Of a stretch of 64,000 nucleotides of DNA, positions 55,335 through 64,000 are shown piece by piece. The translations under genes and the position numbers were made by a program. The notes beneath the pieces are model-generated. The model had not been told where the DNA came from, searched no databases, and saw nothing but the letters and a program-made list of their open reading frames with translations. Location: positions 107,252-171,251 of the forward strand of contig NZ_JAGLCD010000010.1 in the NCBI RefSeq assembly GCF_023146395.1, read 5' to 3'. The stretch is from Aeromicrobium sp. (GTDB taxonomy: Bacteria > Actinomycetota > Actinomycetes > Propionibacteriales > Nocardioidaceae). The stretch's first letter is position 1, and every line of letters starts with the position of its first letter.

Positions 55335-56987
55335 CTAGATGCCGAAGGTGGCCCGCGGGTAGGCGGCGTCGACGTCGGTCAGCACGTTGACGAGGTACGG
55401 GACGCCGGAGGCGAAGGCGCGGTCGATCGCCGGACCGATCTCCTTCGGGTCGCTCACGAGCTCACCGCCGCCGCCCAGCGCCGTGACGACCTGGTCGTAC
55501 CGGGTGCCCGGCGCAAGGTCGGCGGCGACGTCGTAGCCGTAGAGCATCTGCATCGGGCCCTTCTCCAGGCCCCAGGCGCTGTTGTTGCCCACGATCATGA
55601 CGACCGGCAGGTTGTGGCGCACGAGCGTGTCGACGTCGATCAGCGACATGCCGGCGGCGCCGTCGCCGAACAGCAGCACGACCTGGCTCGACGGACGCGC
55701 GATGCGGGCCGCCATCGCGGCGCCGAGGCCGGCGCCGAGGCAGCCGTAGGGGCCCGGGTCGAGCCATCCGCCCGGGCGGCTCGGCTCGACGAACTTGCCG
55801 GCGAAGGAGACGAAGTCGCCGCCGTCGCCGATCACGACCGCGTCGTCGGCCAGGCGGGGCAGCAGCTCGCCGTAGATGCGCGCGGGGTGGATCGGGTCGG
55901 CGGTGGCGGTGAGCAGGGCATTGTCGCGCTCCACACCGGCCTTGACCTGGTCCTGCAGGTCGGCGAGCCACGCCGACCAGTCGGGCTTGGCCCCGGTCGA
56001 GGACTGCAGGCCGGCGAGCACGCCGTCGAGGACGCGCGTCAGGTCACCCGAGGCGCTCGCGGCCAGCTCGGCGTGCGTGGAGACCTGCGCGGGGGAGTCG
56101 GCCAGGTGGACGACGCGCGCCGGCGTCGTGTCGTCCTTGCCGCCGAACACGCCGTAGCCGAGGCGGAAGTCGAGCGGGGTGCCCACGACGACCACGAGGT
56201 CGGCACCGCCCAGCGCGGCCGAGCGGGCCTTCGTGACCAGCTGGGAGTGGCCGCCGGGCACGATGCCGCGGCCCATGCCGTTGGCGATGACGGGGATGCC
56301 GGTCTCGGTCACGAGCCGCAGGGCGGCGTCCTCCGCGCCGTCGGCCCACACGTCGGTGCCGAGGATCAGCAGCGGACGCTCGGCCTTCGCGAGGAGACCG
56401 GCGACCTTCGCCACCGCGCCTGCGTCCGGCTCGATCGGGTCGGCGGGGCCGGTGACGGTGTGCCGCGCCGCGGTGTCGAAGAACTGGTCCATCGGGACGT
56501 CGAGGAAGGCCGGCCCGCGGTGCGAGGAGCCGGCGACGCGAAAGGCCTCGTCGACGGTGGGGCCGATGTCGGCGGTCGTGCGGGCGGTCGTGGAGAGCGC
56601 CGTGATGGTCTGCAGGATCGGCGGGTGGTCGAGCTCCTGCAGGCTGCCCTGCCCCCAGCGGTTCTCGGGCGCACGGCCGCCGATCACGACGAGCGGGGAG
56701 CCGGCGAACTGCGCCTGGGCGATGGGGCTGACGCCGTTGGTGACACCGGGGCCGGCCGTCAGCACCGCGAGGCCCGGGGTGCGGGTGAGCTTGCCGATGG
56801 CCTCGGCCGCGAACACCGCCGAGGGCTCGTGGCGGACGTCGATGATGGGCATCGGCGGGTCGGCGTTCACGGCACCGTCGTACATCGGGAAGACGTGCGC
56901 GCCCGAGAGCGTGAACATCGCCTCGACGCCGTGTGCCCGCGCGACCTCGGTCGCGATCACCCCACCATGTACCGGCTCGTCAGTCAT
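55335..56987 (-). CDS. TPP-dependent acetolactate synthase-like protein (IlvG type)
   Basis: A 550-residue thiamine diphosphate enzyme. Domain 1 has the catalytic Glu in RHEPSAVFAAEAIGKLTRTPGLAVLTAGPGVTNG near residues 52-85. The middle domain has LLILGTDVWADGAEDAALRL near 205. Domain 3 has the TPP-Mg motif GDGAAGMSLIDVDTLVRHNLPVVMIVGNN near 435-463. Length and the FGDGAAG...NN pattern resemble mycobacterial IlvG (Rv1820), distinct from the anabolic IlvB, and no small subunit is adjacent. It may be a catabolic acetolactate synthase, oxalyl-CoA decarboxylase or related enzyme. Leaderless TAACCT promoter overlaps the stop of the upstream gene. Confidence 0.85.
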   Translation of the reverse strand: MTDEPVHGGVIATEVARAHGVEAMFTLSGAHVFPMYDGAVNADPPMPIIDVRHEPSAVFAAEAIGKLTRTPGLAVLTAGPGVTNGVSPIAQAQFAGSPLVVIGGRAPENRWGQGSLQELDHPPILQTITALSTTARTTADIGPTVDEAFRVAGSSHRGPAFLDVPMDQFFDTAARHTVTGPADPIEPDAGAVAKVAGLLAKAERPLLILGTDVWADGAEDAALRLVTETGIPVIANGMGRGIVPGGHSQLVTKARSAALGGADLVVVVGTPLDFRLGYGVFGGKDDTTPARVVHLADSPAQVSTHAELAASASGDLTRVLDGVLAGLQSSTGAKPDWSAWLADLQDQVKAGVERDNALLTATADPIHPARIYGELLPRLADDAVVIGDGGDFVSFAGKFVEPSRPGGWLDPGPYGCLGAGLGAAMAARIARPSSQVVLLFGDGAAGMSLIDVDTLVRHNLPVVMIVGNNSAWGLEKGPMQMLYGYDVAADLAPGTRYDQVVTALGGGGELVSDPKEIGPAIDRAFASGVPYLVNVLTDVDAAYPRATFGI

Positions 56988-56994
56988 GTGACGG

Positions 56995-57000
56995 AGGTTA
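56995..57000 (-). promoter_or_regulatory. Leaderless -10 TAACCT overlapping a stop codon (minus strand)
   Basis: TAACCT on the minus strand, seven bases before the ATG at 56987. Its TAA is the stop of the DUF2785 gene. Confidence 0.58.
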
Positions 57001-57933
57001 CAAGGTGGTGGGGCGGGTGGTGGGCACCGGCGTGCGGGACGTCGGACGGTACAGCCACGGGCTCTCGGCCCGGATCTGGTCGAGCACCGCGAGCAGCAGG
57101 TCGGCGCGGTCGGCCGGCTGCTCGGCGAAGAGGTCGACGTCGCCGCGCAGGTCCGGTCGGCCTTGCACGCCGAGCGCGAGCTGCAGGTGCAGGGCGCGCA
57201 GGAACGCCGAGGTGTTGCGGGCCTCCGTGGTGGGCCACTCGGCGTCGAGGTGACCTCGGGTGCGTGGGGGCTGCAGCCCGGCACCGAGTCGCGCCAGCCA
57301 CGGCTCGACCAACGACGTGTCCAGCGCGTTGCGGTGCAGCAGGGTCATGACGGCGAACGCCAGTCGGTCGTCCTCGCCGTGCCGCCAGGCGTAGGCGGTG
57401 GGCGCCAGGACGCGGTCGGCCACGACGTCGAGCAGGACCGTGAGCTCGAGCGCGCCGAAGTGCCGCGAGCGCGCGAGAGCGGCGAGCAGGTCGGCGCCGT
57501 GGGCGATCGCGTGCGCCCAGCCGATCTCCGGGATCCAGCCGCGGTGGTCGAACTCGCGGACGTACCAGCTCGTCGCCGCATCGCCCCAGGCCAGCACCGA
57601 CGCGGACTGCACGAGGCCGACGTCGTTGTCGCGGCCGACGATCTCGGCGAGCATGAGGGCGCTGTAGGAGCGGCGGATCACCGAGGAGTCGCCGTCGTGG
57701 CCCAGCCCGTGGCCCAGGCCCGAGACGATCCCGTCACCGAGCCCGCTGAGCAGGTCGTCGTACACGCCGCGCTGCAGCCAGGCGGTGAGGATGGGGTACG
57801 CGAGCTCCTCGCGCAGCCGCGGCGACGGGTCGCCGAGCATCTGCACGAGCTCGGCGGTCATCTCGTCGAGCGGCCGGTCGGTGGGGACGTCCATGCCCGT
57901 GGTGCGGATGGACAGCCAGGTCGACTCGGACAT
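56998..57933 (-). CDS. DUF2785 family protein
   Basis: A 311-residue all-helical protein. The family signature WGDAATSWYVREFDHRGWIPEIGWAHAIAHGADLLAAL lies near residues 116-153, with SPRLREELAYPILTAWL at the N-terminus. DUF2785 is widespread in Gram-positive bacteria and uncharacterised; the conserved W-x-H-x-x-x-H-x-x-D set suggests a metal site. ATG 57933 is used; ATG 57942 adds MGA. A CACGAT hexamer seven bases before 57933 may be its -10. It diverges from the PdtaS-type kinase gene 30 bases away. Confidence 0.85.
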   Translation of the reverse strand: MSESTWLSIRTTGMDVPTDRPLDEMTAELVQMLGDPSPRLREELAYPILTAWLQRGVYDDLLSGLGDGIVSGLGHGLGHDGDSSVIRRSYSALMLAEIVGRDNDVGLVQSASVLAWGDAATSWYVREFDHRGWIPEIGWAHAIAHGADLLAALARSRHFGALELTVLLDVVADRVLAPTAYAWRHGEDDRLAFAVMTLLHRNALDTSLVEPWLARLGAGLQPPRTRGHLDAEWPTTEARNTSAFLRALHLQLALGVQGRPDLRGDVDLFAEQPADRADLLLAVLDQIRAESPWLYRPTSRTPVPTTRPTTL

Positions 57934-57951
57934 CGCCCCCATCGTGCCACG

Positions 57952-57957
57952 TACGCT
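57952..57957 (+). promoter_or_regulatory. Leaderless -10 element TACGCT
   Basis: TACGCT six bases before the GTG at 57964. Confidence 0.6.
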
Positions 57958-57963
57958 GGACCC

Positions 57964-59394
57964 GTGGGCCAGCTCGAGGACATGACGCGCTCGCGGAGCA
58001 CCGTGTCCGCCGAGGACGCCCGCTGGCTCTACGCGCTCGTCGCCGACTGGCAGCTGATCGCCGATCTGGCCTTCTCCGACCTGGTGCTGTGGGTGCCGGA
58101 GGCGGAGGAGGCGGGGGTCTGTGCCGTCGCTCAGGTCCGCCCGACGACCGGTCCGACGGCTCTGCTGGAGGACGTCGTCGGGGTGTCCCTGCCGTCGGGG
58201 TCGGCTCCTCTCGTCGAGCGTGCCCTGACCGAGGGCGTCACGGTCGACGGCGAGGTCGACGACGCGGGCCGGTCGACGCAGTACGTGCCGGTGCGTCACG
58301 GCAGCCGTGTCGTGGCGGTCGTCGAGCGCCGCCGGGAGGCGCCCGGCCTGCGCAGCGCCGGCGCCCTGGAGTCGGCCTACCTGGACGTCGCGGGTGACCT
58401 GCTCGAGATGATCCGCACGGGAAAGTTCCCGGAGTCGGCCGACCGGTCGGCGGTCGTCGACCTGCTGCGGGTGGGTGACGGGTTCGTCCGGACCGAGCCC
58501 GACGGTCTGGTGCGCTTCGCCAGCCCGAACGCGCTCTCGGCGTACCGGCGGCTGGGCCTCGTGGGCGACCTCGTCGGCACCCGGCTGGTCGACGTCACCG
58601 CGGGCCTGATGGACCGTCGCACGCCGCGGCACGCCGTTCCCGGCCTCCTCGTGGGACTCGAGGGCGGATCGGGCGAGCTCGAGAACGCGGCCGCCTCGCT
58701 GCGGGTGCGTCGCATCCCGCTGACCTCGTCGGGCCGTCCGGCCGGAGCACTGATCCTGCTGCGCGACGTCACGGAGCTGCGCCTGCGTGAGCGCGAGCTG
58801 ATGACGAAGGACGCGACGATCCGCGAGATCCACCATCGCGTCAAGAACAACCTGCAGACCGTCGCGGCCCTGCTGCGCCTGCAGGCGCGGCGCATGTCGA
58901 CCGACGAGGCCCGTCACGCTCTCCAGGAGGCGGAACGCCGGGTCGGCTCGATCGCGCTGGTCCACGAGACGCTGAGCCAGTCGTTCGGCGACGTGGTCGA
59001 CTTCGACGACATCGCCGACCGGCTCCTGCGGACGGTGCTGGACGTCACGGGGGAGCGGTCGATCCACGCGACCCGCATCGGCTCGTTCGGTCAGCTCTCG
59101 GGCGACGTCGCGACGCCGCTGTCGATGGTGCTGACCGAGCTGATCCAGAACGCCGCCGAGCACGCCTTCGGGGACGAAGGTGGGCAGATCACGGTGGCGG
59201 CCAATCGCATCCGCGACCGGATCCGCCTGCGCGTGAGCGACGACGGGGTGGGCATGCCCGAGGGATTCCGTACGGGCGACAGCCTCGGACTGTCGATCGT
59301 CACGGCGCTCGTGCAGACCGAGCTCGACGGGACGCTGACGTTCGAGCAGCGGCCGAGCGGGGGCACGACCGTCTCGATCACGCTGGACGCGTGA
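57964..59394 (+). CDS. pdtaS: PdtaS-type sensor histidine kinase
   Basis: A 476-residue soluble kinase. Residues about 15-140 match the PdtaS GAF domain (LYALVADWQLIADLAFSDLVLWVP), 165-265 are PAS-like (RFASPNALSAYRRLGL), and 280-350 are HisKA_2 with EIHHRVKNNLQTVAALLRLQARR holding the phospho-acceptor His290/His291. The ATPase domain (355-476) has LTELIQNAAEHAF, VSDDGVGMPEGF and SLGLSIVTALV. PdtaS acts with the ANTAR RNA-binding response regulator PdtaR, sensing copper, zinc, NO or cyclic di-GMP in mycobacteria. No pdtaR is in the window. whiB1 follows convergently, as in M. tuberculosis near sigH. Confidence 0.9.
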   Translation: MGQLEDMTRSRSTVSAEDARWLYALVADWQLIADLAFSDLVLWVPEAEEAGVCAVAQVRPTTGPTALLEDVVGVSLPSGSAPLVERALTEGVTVDGEVDDAGRSTQYVPVRHGSRVVAVVERRREAPGLRSAGALESAYLDVAGDLLEMIRTGKFPESADRSAVVDLLRVGDGFVRTEPDGLVRFASPNALSAYRRLGLVGDLVGTRLVDVTAGLMDRRTPRHAVPGLLVGLEGGSGELENAAASLRVRRIPLTSSGRPAGALILLRDVTELRLRERELMTKDATIREIHHRVKNNLQTVAALLRLQARRMSTDEARHALQEAERRVGSIALVHETLSQSFGDVVDFDDIADRLLRTVLDVTGERSIHATRIGSFGQLSGDVATPLSMVLTELIQNAAEHAFGDEGGQITVAANRIRDRIRLRVSDDGVGMPEGFRTGDSLGLSIVTALVQTELDGTLTFEQRPSGGTTVSITLDA

Positions 59395-59406
59395 GGCGCG
59401 AGCGGG

Positions 59407-59658
59407 TCAGGCCGTGCGGATGCGGGCACGGGCGTTGCGGCGCTTCAGCGCGCGGCGCTCGTCCTCGCTGAGACCGCCCCAGACCCCGTGGTCCTGACCG
59501 GACTCCAGGGCCCAGGTGAGGCACTGGTCGCTGACGTCGCACCGGCGGCAGACGAGCTTGGCCTCCTCGATCTGCATGATCGCGGGGCCGGTGTTGCCGA
59601 TGGGGAAGAAGAGCTCCGGGTCCTCGTCGAGGCAGGCCGACTTGTGGCGCCAATCCAT
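59407..59658 (-). CDS. whiB1: WhiB1-type iron-sulfur transcription factor
   Basis: An 83-residue Wbl protein with the four cluster cysteines C9, C37, C40 and C46 (C-x2-C-x5-C core LVCRRCDVSDQC). The GVWGGLSEDERR turn near residues 58-69 contacts SigA, and the tail KRRNARARIRTA binds DNA. WhiB1 proteins are essential NO-sensing regulators in mycobacteria. GGAAGGAG lies 9 bases before the ATG. Upstream an inverted repeat CCCGA...TCGGG (59673-59687) and an A/T-rich patch (59694-59708) contrast with the GC-rich surroundings and probably hold the promoter. Confidence 0.94.
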   Translation of the reverse strand: MDWRHKSACLDEDPELFFPIGNTGPAIMQIEEAKLVCRRCDVSDQCLTWALESGQDHGVWGGLSEDERRALKRRNARARIRTA

Positions 59659-59672
59659 GGCGGATGCTCCTT

Positions 59673-59687
59673 CCCGAGTACTTCGGG
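59673..59687 (-). promoter_or_regulatory. Inverted repeat upstream of whiB1
   Basis: CCCGAGTACTTCGGG, 5-bp arms with a 5-base centre, 15 bases before the whiB1 start. Seen directly; it overlaps the leader and may be an operator. The rest of the 226-base gap holds no further gene. Confidence 0.4.
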
Positions 59688-59872
59688 TAGCGATGTGAAA
59701 AGTAAAGTCTGGCGCGGGGGATCTTGTCCAGGTGTCCGAGGGGAAATCCCCGGTGAACGCGCCTGGTCATCATGGTTTCAACAAACCGGACTGTTTACAA
59801 GGATGTAGCAATCCGGATCGTGTCTGATCGGTCACACAGGCCGTCCTCACTCGCTGCCCGGAGCGGGTTCCG

Positions 59873-59878
59873 TAGGCT
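59873..59878 (+). promoter_or_regulatory. Leaderless -10 element TAGGCT
   Basis: TAGGCT six bases before the GTG at 59885. Confidence 0.6.
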
Positions 59879-59884
59879 GTCGGG

Positions 59885-60301
59885 GTGTCCGAGTCCTGGT
59901 CCCCGACCGTCCGTCGTCTGCTCGCCGTAGCCGCCGTCGTGGTCACGCTGGAGGCGGCGGCGGTCATCGCGCTGGCGGTCGCCGACCTGGCCTCGATCGA
60001 CGGGGGTCGTATCGCGATCGGCGTCGGCGTCGCGGTGTTCTTCCTGCTCTACGGCGGCACGCAGCTCGTGGCCGCCGTGCTGCTGCTGCGAGGTCGCGCG
60101 GGGGCCCGCGGCCCGATCGTGGCCACCCAGCTGCTCCAGCTGCTGATCGCCTGGAGCCTGCGCGACGTCGACGCGGACGTCCTCGTGATCCGCCACCTCC
60201 CGCTCGGCGCCGGCCTGGCGGCGATCCTCGTGCTCGTCTGCGTCCTCGCGCCCCCGGTCAACCGCGCCATCGCGGAGCGGGAGGCCACCGATGGGGTCTG
60301 A
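59885..60301 (+). CDS. Small integral membrane protein, unknown function
   Basis: A 138-residue protein with four hydrophobic helices: LLAVAAVVVTLEAAAVIALAVAD (11-33), IAIGVGVAVFFLLYGGTQLVAAVLLLRG (42-69), GPIVATQLLQLLIAWSL (76-92) and LPLGAGLAAILVLVCVLAPPV (104-124). LYGGTQLVAA and the spacing resemble unnamed actinobacterial four-helix membrane proteins; no function is known. GTG start set by the leaderless TAGGCT. A 160-base gap to the malic enzyme gene follows, in which I see no further gene. Confidence 0.78.
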   Translation: MSESWSPTVRRLLAVAAVVVTLEAAAVIALAVADLASIDGGRIAIGVGVAVFFLLYGGTQLVAAVLLLRGRAGARGPIVATQLLQLLIAWSLRDVDADVLVIRHLPLGAGLAAILVLVCVLAPPVNRAIAEREATDGV

Positions 60302-60461
60302 TCGGCGGCAGCACCGGCCTGTGGCACGATGGTCGCCGGGCACGACCTGCCCCGTTCCGGGCGCTTCGCGCCTCCTGCTCCGCCGAGGCTCGATCCCTCC
60401 GGTGTCCTGAGCCGCACGACTCAGTCGTTCCCTTCTCCCAGACTCGAGCCCTACTTCAGAC

Positions 60462-61658
<1,197 letters not shown>

Positions 61659-61696
61659 GCCGTCTCCGCACCGAAGACAAGAAGGGTCTGACTCGC

Positions 61697-62662
61697 ATGT
61701 TCGCCGTCTACGCCGGAACCATCAACCCCGACGACCCGTTGGCCGGACTCGTCGTGGGGGAGCGCCCCGAGCCCGAGGTGCCGGACGGCTGGACGACGGT
61801 CACGGTCAAGGCAGCCTCGATCAACCACCACGACGTGTGGAGCCTGCGCGGCGTGGGCTTGAAGGCCGAGTCGCTGCCCATGATCCTCGGCTGTGACGCG
61901 GCGGGGTACGACGAGGAGGGCAACGAGGTGCTCGTGCACTCGGTCATCAGCGACCCGTCGTGGCGCGGTGACGAGACGCTCGACCCGAAGCGGTCGCTGC
62001 TCTCGGAGCGGCACCCGGGCACGTTCGCGGACCAGGTCGCGGTCCCGCGCCGCAACGTCGTGCCGAAGCCGGCCGGCCTGTCGTTCGAGGAGGCCGCGTG
62101 CCTGCCGACCGCGTGGCTCACGGCGTACCGCATGCTCTTCACGCAGTCGGACCTCAAGCAGGGCGACACGGTGCTCGTCCAGGGCGCCGGCGGTGGTGTC
62201 GCGACCGCGCTCATCTCGCTCGCGCGCGCGGCGGGCTTCCGCGTCTATGCCACGAGCCGCGACGAGGACAAGCGCGCCAAGGCCCTCGAGATCGGGGCGC
62301 ACGAGGTCTTCGAGTCCGGCGCCCGGCTCCCCACCAAGGTCGACGCGGTGATGGAGACTGTGGGTGCTGCCACGTGGTCGCACTCGGTGCGCTCGATGCG
62401 TCCGGGCGGCACGATCGTGATCTCCGGTGCCACCTCCGGTGACGCGCCCCCGGCCGAGCTCACGCGGATCTTCTTCCAGCAGATGCGCGTCCACGGCTCG
62501 ACGATGGGCACCCGCGACGAGCTGCACCGGCTGGCGCAGTTCCTCGACGTCACGGGCCTGCGTCCGTTGATCGACTCGGTCATCCCGATGGAGCAGGCGG
62601 CCGACGGCCTGGCCAAGGTCATCGACGGCTCGCTGTTCGGCAAGATCGTCCTGACGCGCTGA
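61697..62662 (+). CDS. Zinc-type/quinone oxidoreductase-like dehydrogenase (MDR superfamily)
   Basis: A 321-residue medium-chain dehydrogenase: VTVKAASINHHDVWSLRGVGLKAESLPMILGCDAAGYDEEGNEV near residues 36-80, LPTAWLTAYRMLFTQSDLKQGDTVLVQGAGGGVATALISLARAAGFRVYATSRDEDKRAKALEIGAHEVF near 135-205, with NADP-binding GAGGGV. The structural zinc lobe cysteines are absent, so it belongs to the zinc-free quinone oxidoreductase-like group despite common naming. Substrate unknown. AAGAAGGG lies about 13 bases before the ATG; 38 bases after malic enzyme, so probably co-transcribed. Confidence 0.88.
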   Translation: MFAVYAGTINPDDPLAGLVVGERPEPEVPDGWTTVTVKAASINHHDVWSLRGVGLKAESLPMILGCDAAGYDEEGNEVLVHSVISDPSWRGDETLDPKRSLLSERHPGTFADQVAVPRRNVVPKPAGLSFEEAACLPTAWLTAYRMLFTQSDLKQGDTVLVQGAGGGVATALISLARAAGFRVYATSRDEDKRAKALEIGAHEVFESGARLPTKVDAVMETVGAATWSHSVRSMRPGGTIVISGATSGDAPPAELTRIFFQQMRVHGSTMGTRDELHRLAQFLDVTGLRPLIDSVIPMEQAADGLAKVIDGSLFGKIVLTR

Positions 62663-62682
62663 TCCGCCGGCGATCCGCCGGC
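62661..62682. repeat. Perfect 11-bp tandem duplication after the dehydrogenase stop
   Basis: GATCCGCCGGC occurs twice in tandem. CGCCGGCG is palindromic, so the pair can fold as a short hairpin between the convergent dehydrogenase and XRE genes. The first copy begins within the TGA stop. Confidence 0.6.
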
Positions 62683-62686
62683 GCGG

Positions 62687-63262
62687 CTACTGCCCGGACC
62701 TGACGTGCATGCGCTCGCCCTGCGGGCCGAACAGGCCGAGGATCTCGGCGGGGATGTCGCCACGGTTGGCCACGACGTGGGGGATGCGGGTGTCGAACTC
62801 GACGACCTCGCCCGGCCCGACGTCGGTGACCTTCCCGGCGAGCTCCAGGTGCAGGCGACCGGACAGGACGTAGATCCACTCGTAGCCCTCGTGCACCCCT
62901 GGTTCGTAGGGCTCGGGCGGGTCGTGCGGCGGGATGATGATCTTGAAGGCCTGCAAGCCGCCCGGGCGTCGCGTCAGCGGGATGAAGGTGCGTCCGTGAC
63001 GCACGACGGGCTTGGCGCGGACCCGTGGGTCGCCGGTCTCGGGAGCGTCGACGAGCTCGTCGAGCGGCACCTGGTGCACGCGCGAGAGCGGCAGCAGGAG
63101 CTCCAGGGTCGGGCGGCGCTGGCCTGACTCCAACCGCGAGAGCGTGCTGACGGAGATGCCGGTGTCGTCGGCGAGGTCGGCGAGGGTCGCGCCCCGGGCG
63201 ACGCGCAGGGCACGCAGTCGTGGTCCCACGCCGTCCAGCACCTGCTCGATCTGCTCGTCCAT
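62687..63262 (-). CDS. XRE-family regulator with C-terminal cupin domain
   Basis: A 191-residue regulator. The helix-turn-helix (residues 10-68) is LRALRVARGATLADLADDTGISVSTLSRLESGQRRPTLELLLPLSRVHQVPLDELV. The cupin (about 110-185) has PYEPGVHEGYEWIYVLSGRLHLELAGKVTDVGPGEVVEFDTRIPHVVAN, with metal-ligand-type His residues. This plan is used to sense small molecules such as amino-acid- or polyamine-related ligands. ATG 63262 is used; an upstream in-frame start at 63331 would run across its own operator. It diverges from a methyltransferase gene. Confidence 0.9.
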   Translation of the reverse strand: MDEQIEQVLDGVGPRLRALRVARGATLADLADDTGISVSTLSRLESGQRRPTLELLLPLSRVHQVPLDELVDAPETGDPRVRAKPVVRHGRTFIPLTRRPGGLQAFKIIIPPHDPPEPYEPGVHEGYEWIYVLSGRLHLELAGKVTDVGPGEVVEFDTRIPHVVANRGDIPAEILGLFGPQGERMHVRSGQ

Positions 63263-63272
63263 GGATCCGACC

Positions 63273-63300
63273 TTGCCATATCGGCAAAGAAAGTTGCCGG
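63273..63300. promoter_or_regulatory. Candidate XRE operator
   Basis: TTGCCATATCGGCAA (63273-63287) is a 5-bp inverted repeat with a 5-base centre, and a further TTGCC half-site lies at 63294-63298. It lies between the divergent XRE-cupin and methyltransferase genes. Confidence 0.6.
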
Positions 63301-63329
63301 AAGGCGCTTGTCGGGAGGAGAGTGGCGAC

Positions 63330-63971
63330 ATGAGCCAGCACCAGCACGATCATGACGACGCCCCCGACTACTTCGAGCAGGCCGGCTGGGACGAGCGCTA
63401 CTCCGGCCCCGAGAAGATCTGGAGCGGGAAGCCGAACCCGCAGCTCGTCGCCGAGGTGTCAGGCCTGACGCCGGGCACCGCGATGGACCTCGGCTGCGGG
63501 GAGGGCGGCGACGTCATCTGGCTCGCGCAGCAGGGCTGGACCGTGACCGGTGCCGACTTCTCGCCCGAGGGTCTCGCCCGCGCGTCGCGGCACGCCACGG
63601 AGGCCGGGGTGGGCGACCGCACCGACTGGTGGCAGGTCGACGCCCGGATCTTCGACGCCGGCGGCCGGCAGTTCGACCTCGTGACGACGCACTTCCTGCA
63701 CCCCGGTGGCGCGATGGTGGACGTCGTCGGACGGCTGACGGCTGCCGTCGCCCCCGGAGGTCACCTGCTCGTCGTCGGCCACGCCCCGTCGGAGGTGTTC
63801 GAGCAGCTCTCCCGCAAGCAGCACGACGCCATGTGGCACGCGGCCGACCTGCTCCCCGCGTTGACCGACGACTTCGAGGTGCTCGTCGTGGAGGACCGGC
63901 CGCGAGTCGCGGAGCGCGATGGGACGACGACGGAGATCGAGGACGCGACCCTGCTGGCCCGGCGCCGCTGA
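63330..63971 (+). CDS. Class I SAM-dependent methyltransferase (tellurite/thiopurine-type fold)
   Basis: A 213-residue enzyme. It begins with a His/Asp-rich stretch (MSQHQHDHDDAPDYFEQAGWDERYSGPEKIWSGKPNPQLVAEV). Motif I MDLGCGEGGDVIWLAQQGWTVTGADFSPEGLARASRHA lies near residues 52-89, and the post-I acidic Asp in VDARIFDAGG near 110. The W-D-x-R-Y...W-S-G-x-x-N opening is seen in thiopurine/tellurite-resistance methyltransferases. Substrate unknown. GGGAGGAG lies about 8 bases before the ATG. The divergent XRE-cupin protein is the likely regulator. Confidence 0.87.
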   Translation: MSQHQHDHDDAPDYFEQAGWDERYSGPEKIWSGKPNPQLVAEVSGLTPGTAMDLGCGEGGDVIWLAQQGWTVTGADFSPEGLARASRHATEAGVGDRTDWWQVDARIFDAGGRQFDLVTTHFLHPGGAMVDVVGRLTAAVAPGGHLLVVGHAPSEVFEQLSRKQHDAMWHAADLLPALTDDFEVLVVEDRPRVAERDGTTTEIEDATLLARRR

Positions 63972-63980
63972 TCACCCCGG

Positions 63981-64000
63981 TGGTCGAGTGCTCGCGAGCT
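63981..64000. repeat. REP-like element, partial copy at the window edge
   Basis: TGGTCGAGTGCTCGCGAGCT matches the reverse complement of copy 2 at 11304-11352 (TGGTCGAGTGCCTCGCGAGC). It starts 9 bases past the methyltransferase stop and runs off the window. Confidence 0.7.

Overview
This window is chromosomal DNA from a high-GC actinobacterium, most likely Nocardioidaceae (Aeromicrobium- or Nocardioides-like). The clues are the strong G/C bias at third codon positions, the mycothiol pathway genes (mscR; sigR with its ZAS anti-sigma), a WhiB1 protein, a three-domain LigD with Ku, the 24-residue ribosomal protein bL37, and a Nocardioidaceae-type REP element with a core like TGGTCGAGTG...CGTATCGAGACC. 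I saw no tRNA, rRNA, CRISPR array, insertion sequence or prophage. Coding density is very high and no gene-free stretch exceeds about 240 bases.

Layout. 1-5.3 kb: the end of an AarF-type kinase, an ECF42-type sigma factor with its YCII/DGPF partner, and a TetR-MMPL exporter pair. 5.4-15.3 kb: a stress region with a SigB/F-type sigma factor, the mscR-MBL formaldehyde/nitrosothiol pair, a YtxH-holin-DUF3618 trio, several small acidic or proline-rich proteins and the Ku-LigD end-joining genes. Six intergenic promoters here share the pattern GNNT-N15/16-GGGTAC. 15.3-33 kb: mostly single genes, including a MarR-MFS pair, a YibE/F protein, two DJ-1/PfpI proteins, a rhodanese, a SoxR-MFS pair with a clear SoxR box, the SCO1664/DUF3090/phosphatase triad, purT, Nudix, VOC, MBL and Fic genes. 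33.2-38.8 kb: a GntR-controlled cluster (TSUP exporter, MatC-like carrier, class III CoA-transferase, fused AccD-AccA-like carboxyltransferase) that looks like a dicarboxylate, possibly malonate, utilisation system. 40.5-45.5 kb: an FAD-dependent dehydrogenase and aroA-rsgA-hisN. 46-50.4 kb: a sigma factor fused to its own anti-sigma-like domain and a membrane-anchored C-terminal part, a YedK/HMCES-type peptidase, and sigR-rshA. 50.9-55.2 kb: a heterodimeric ABC transporter with complementary degenerate ATP sites, divergent from a siderophore-interacting protein across an IdeR/DmdR-like iron box. 55.3-64 kb: an IlvG-like TPP enzyme, DUF2785, a PdtaS-type histidine kinase, whiB1, malic enzyme, a zinc-type dehydrogenase, an XRE-cupin regulator and a methyltransferase.

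Two promoter grammars recur. One is the GGGTAC stress type around the SigB-like gene. The other is a TANNNT -10 hexamer 5-8 bases before an ATG or GTG, which implies leaderless mRNA and often overlaps the stop codon of the neighbouring gene. Operons are tightly coupled through ATGA, GTGA and TGATG junctions. The region is rich in stress and redox control: four sigma factors (ECF42, SigB/F-like, the fused ECF, SigR), SoxR, WhiB1, PdtaS, MscR and an iron-box locus.
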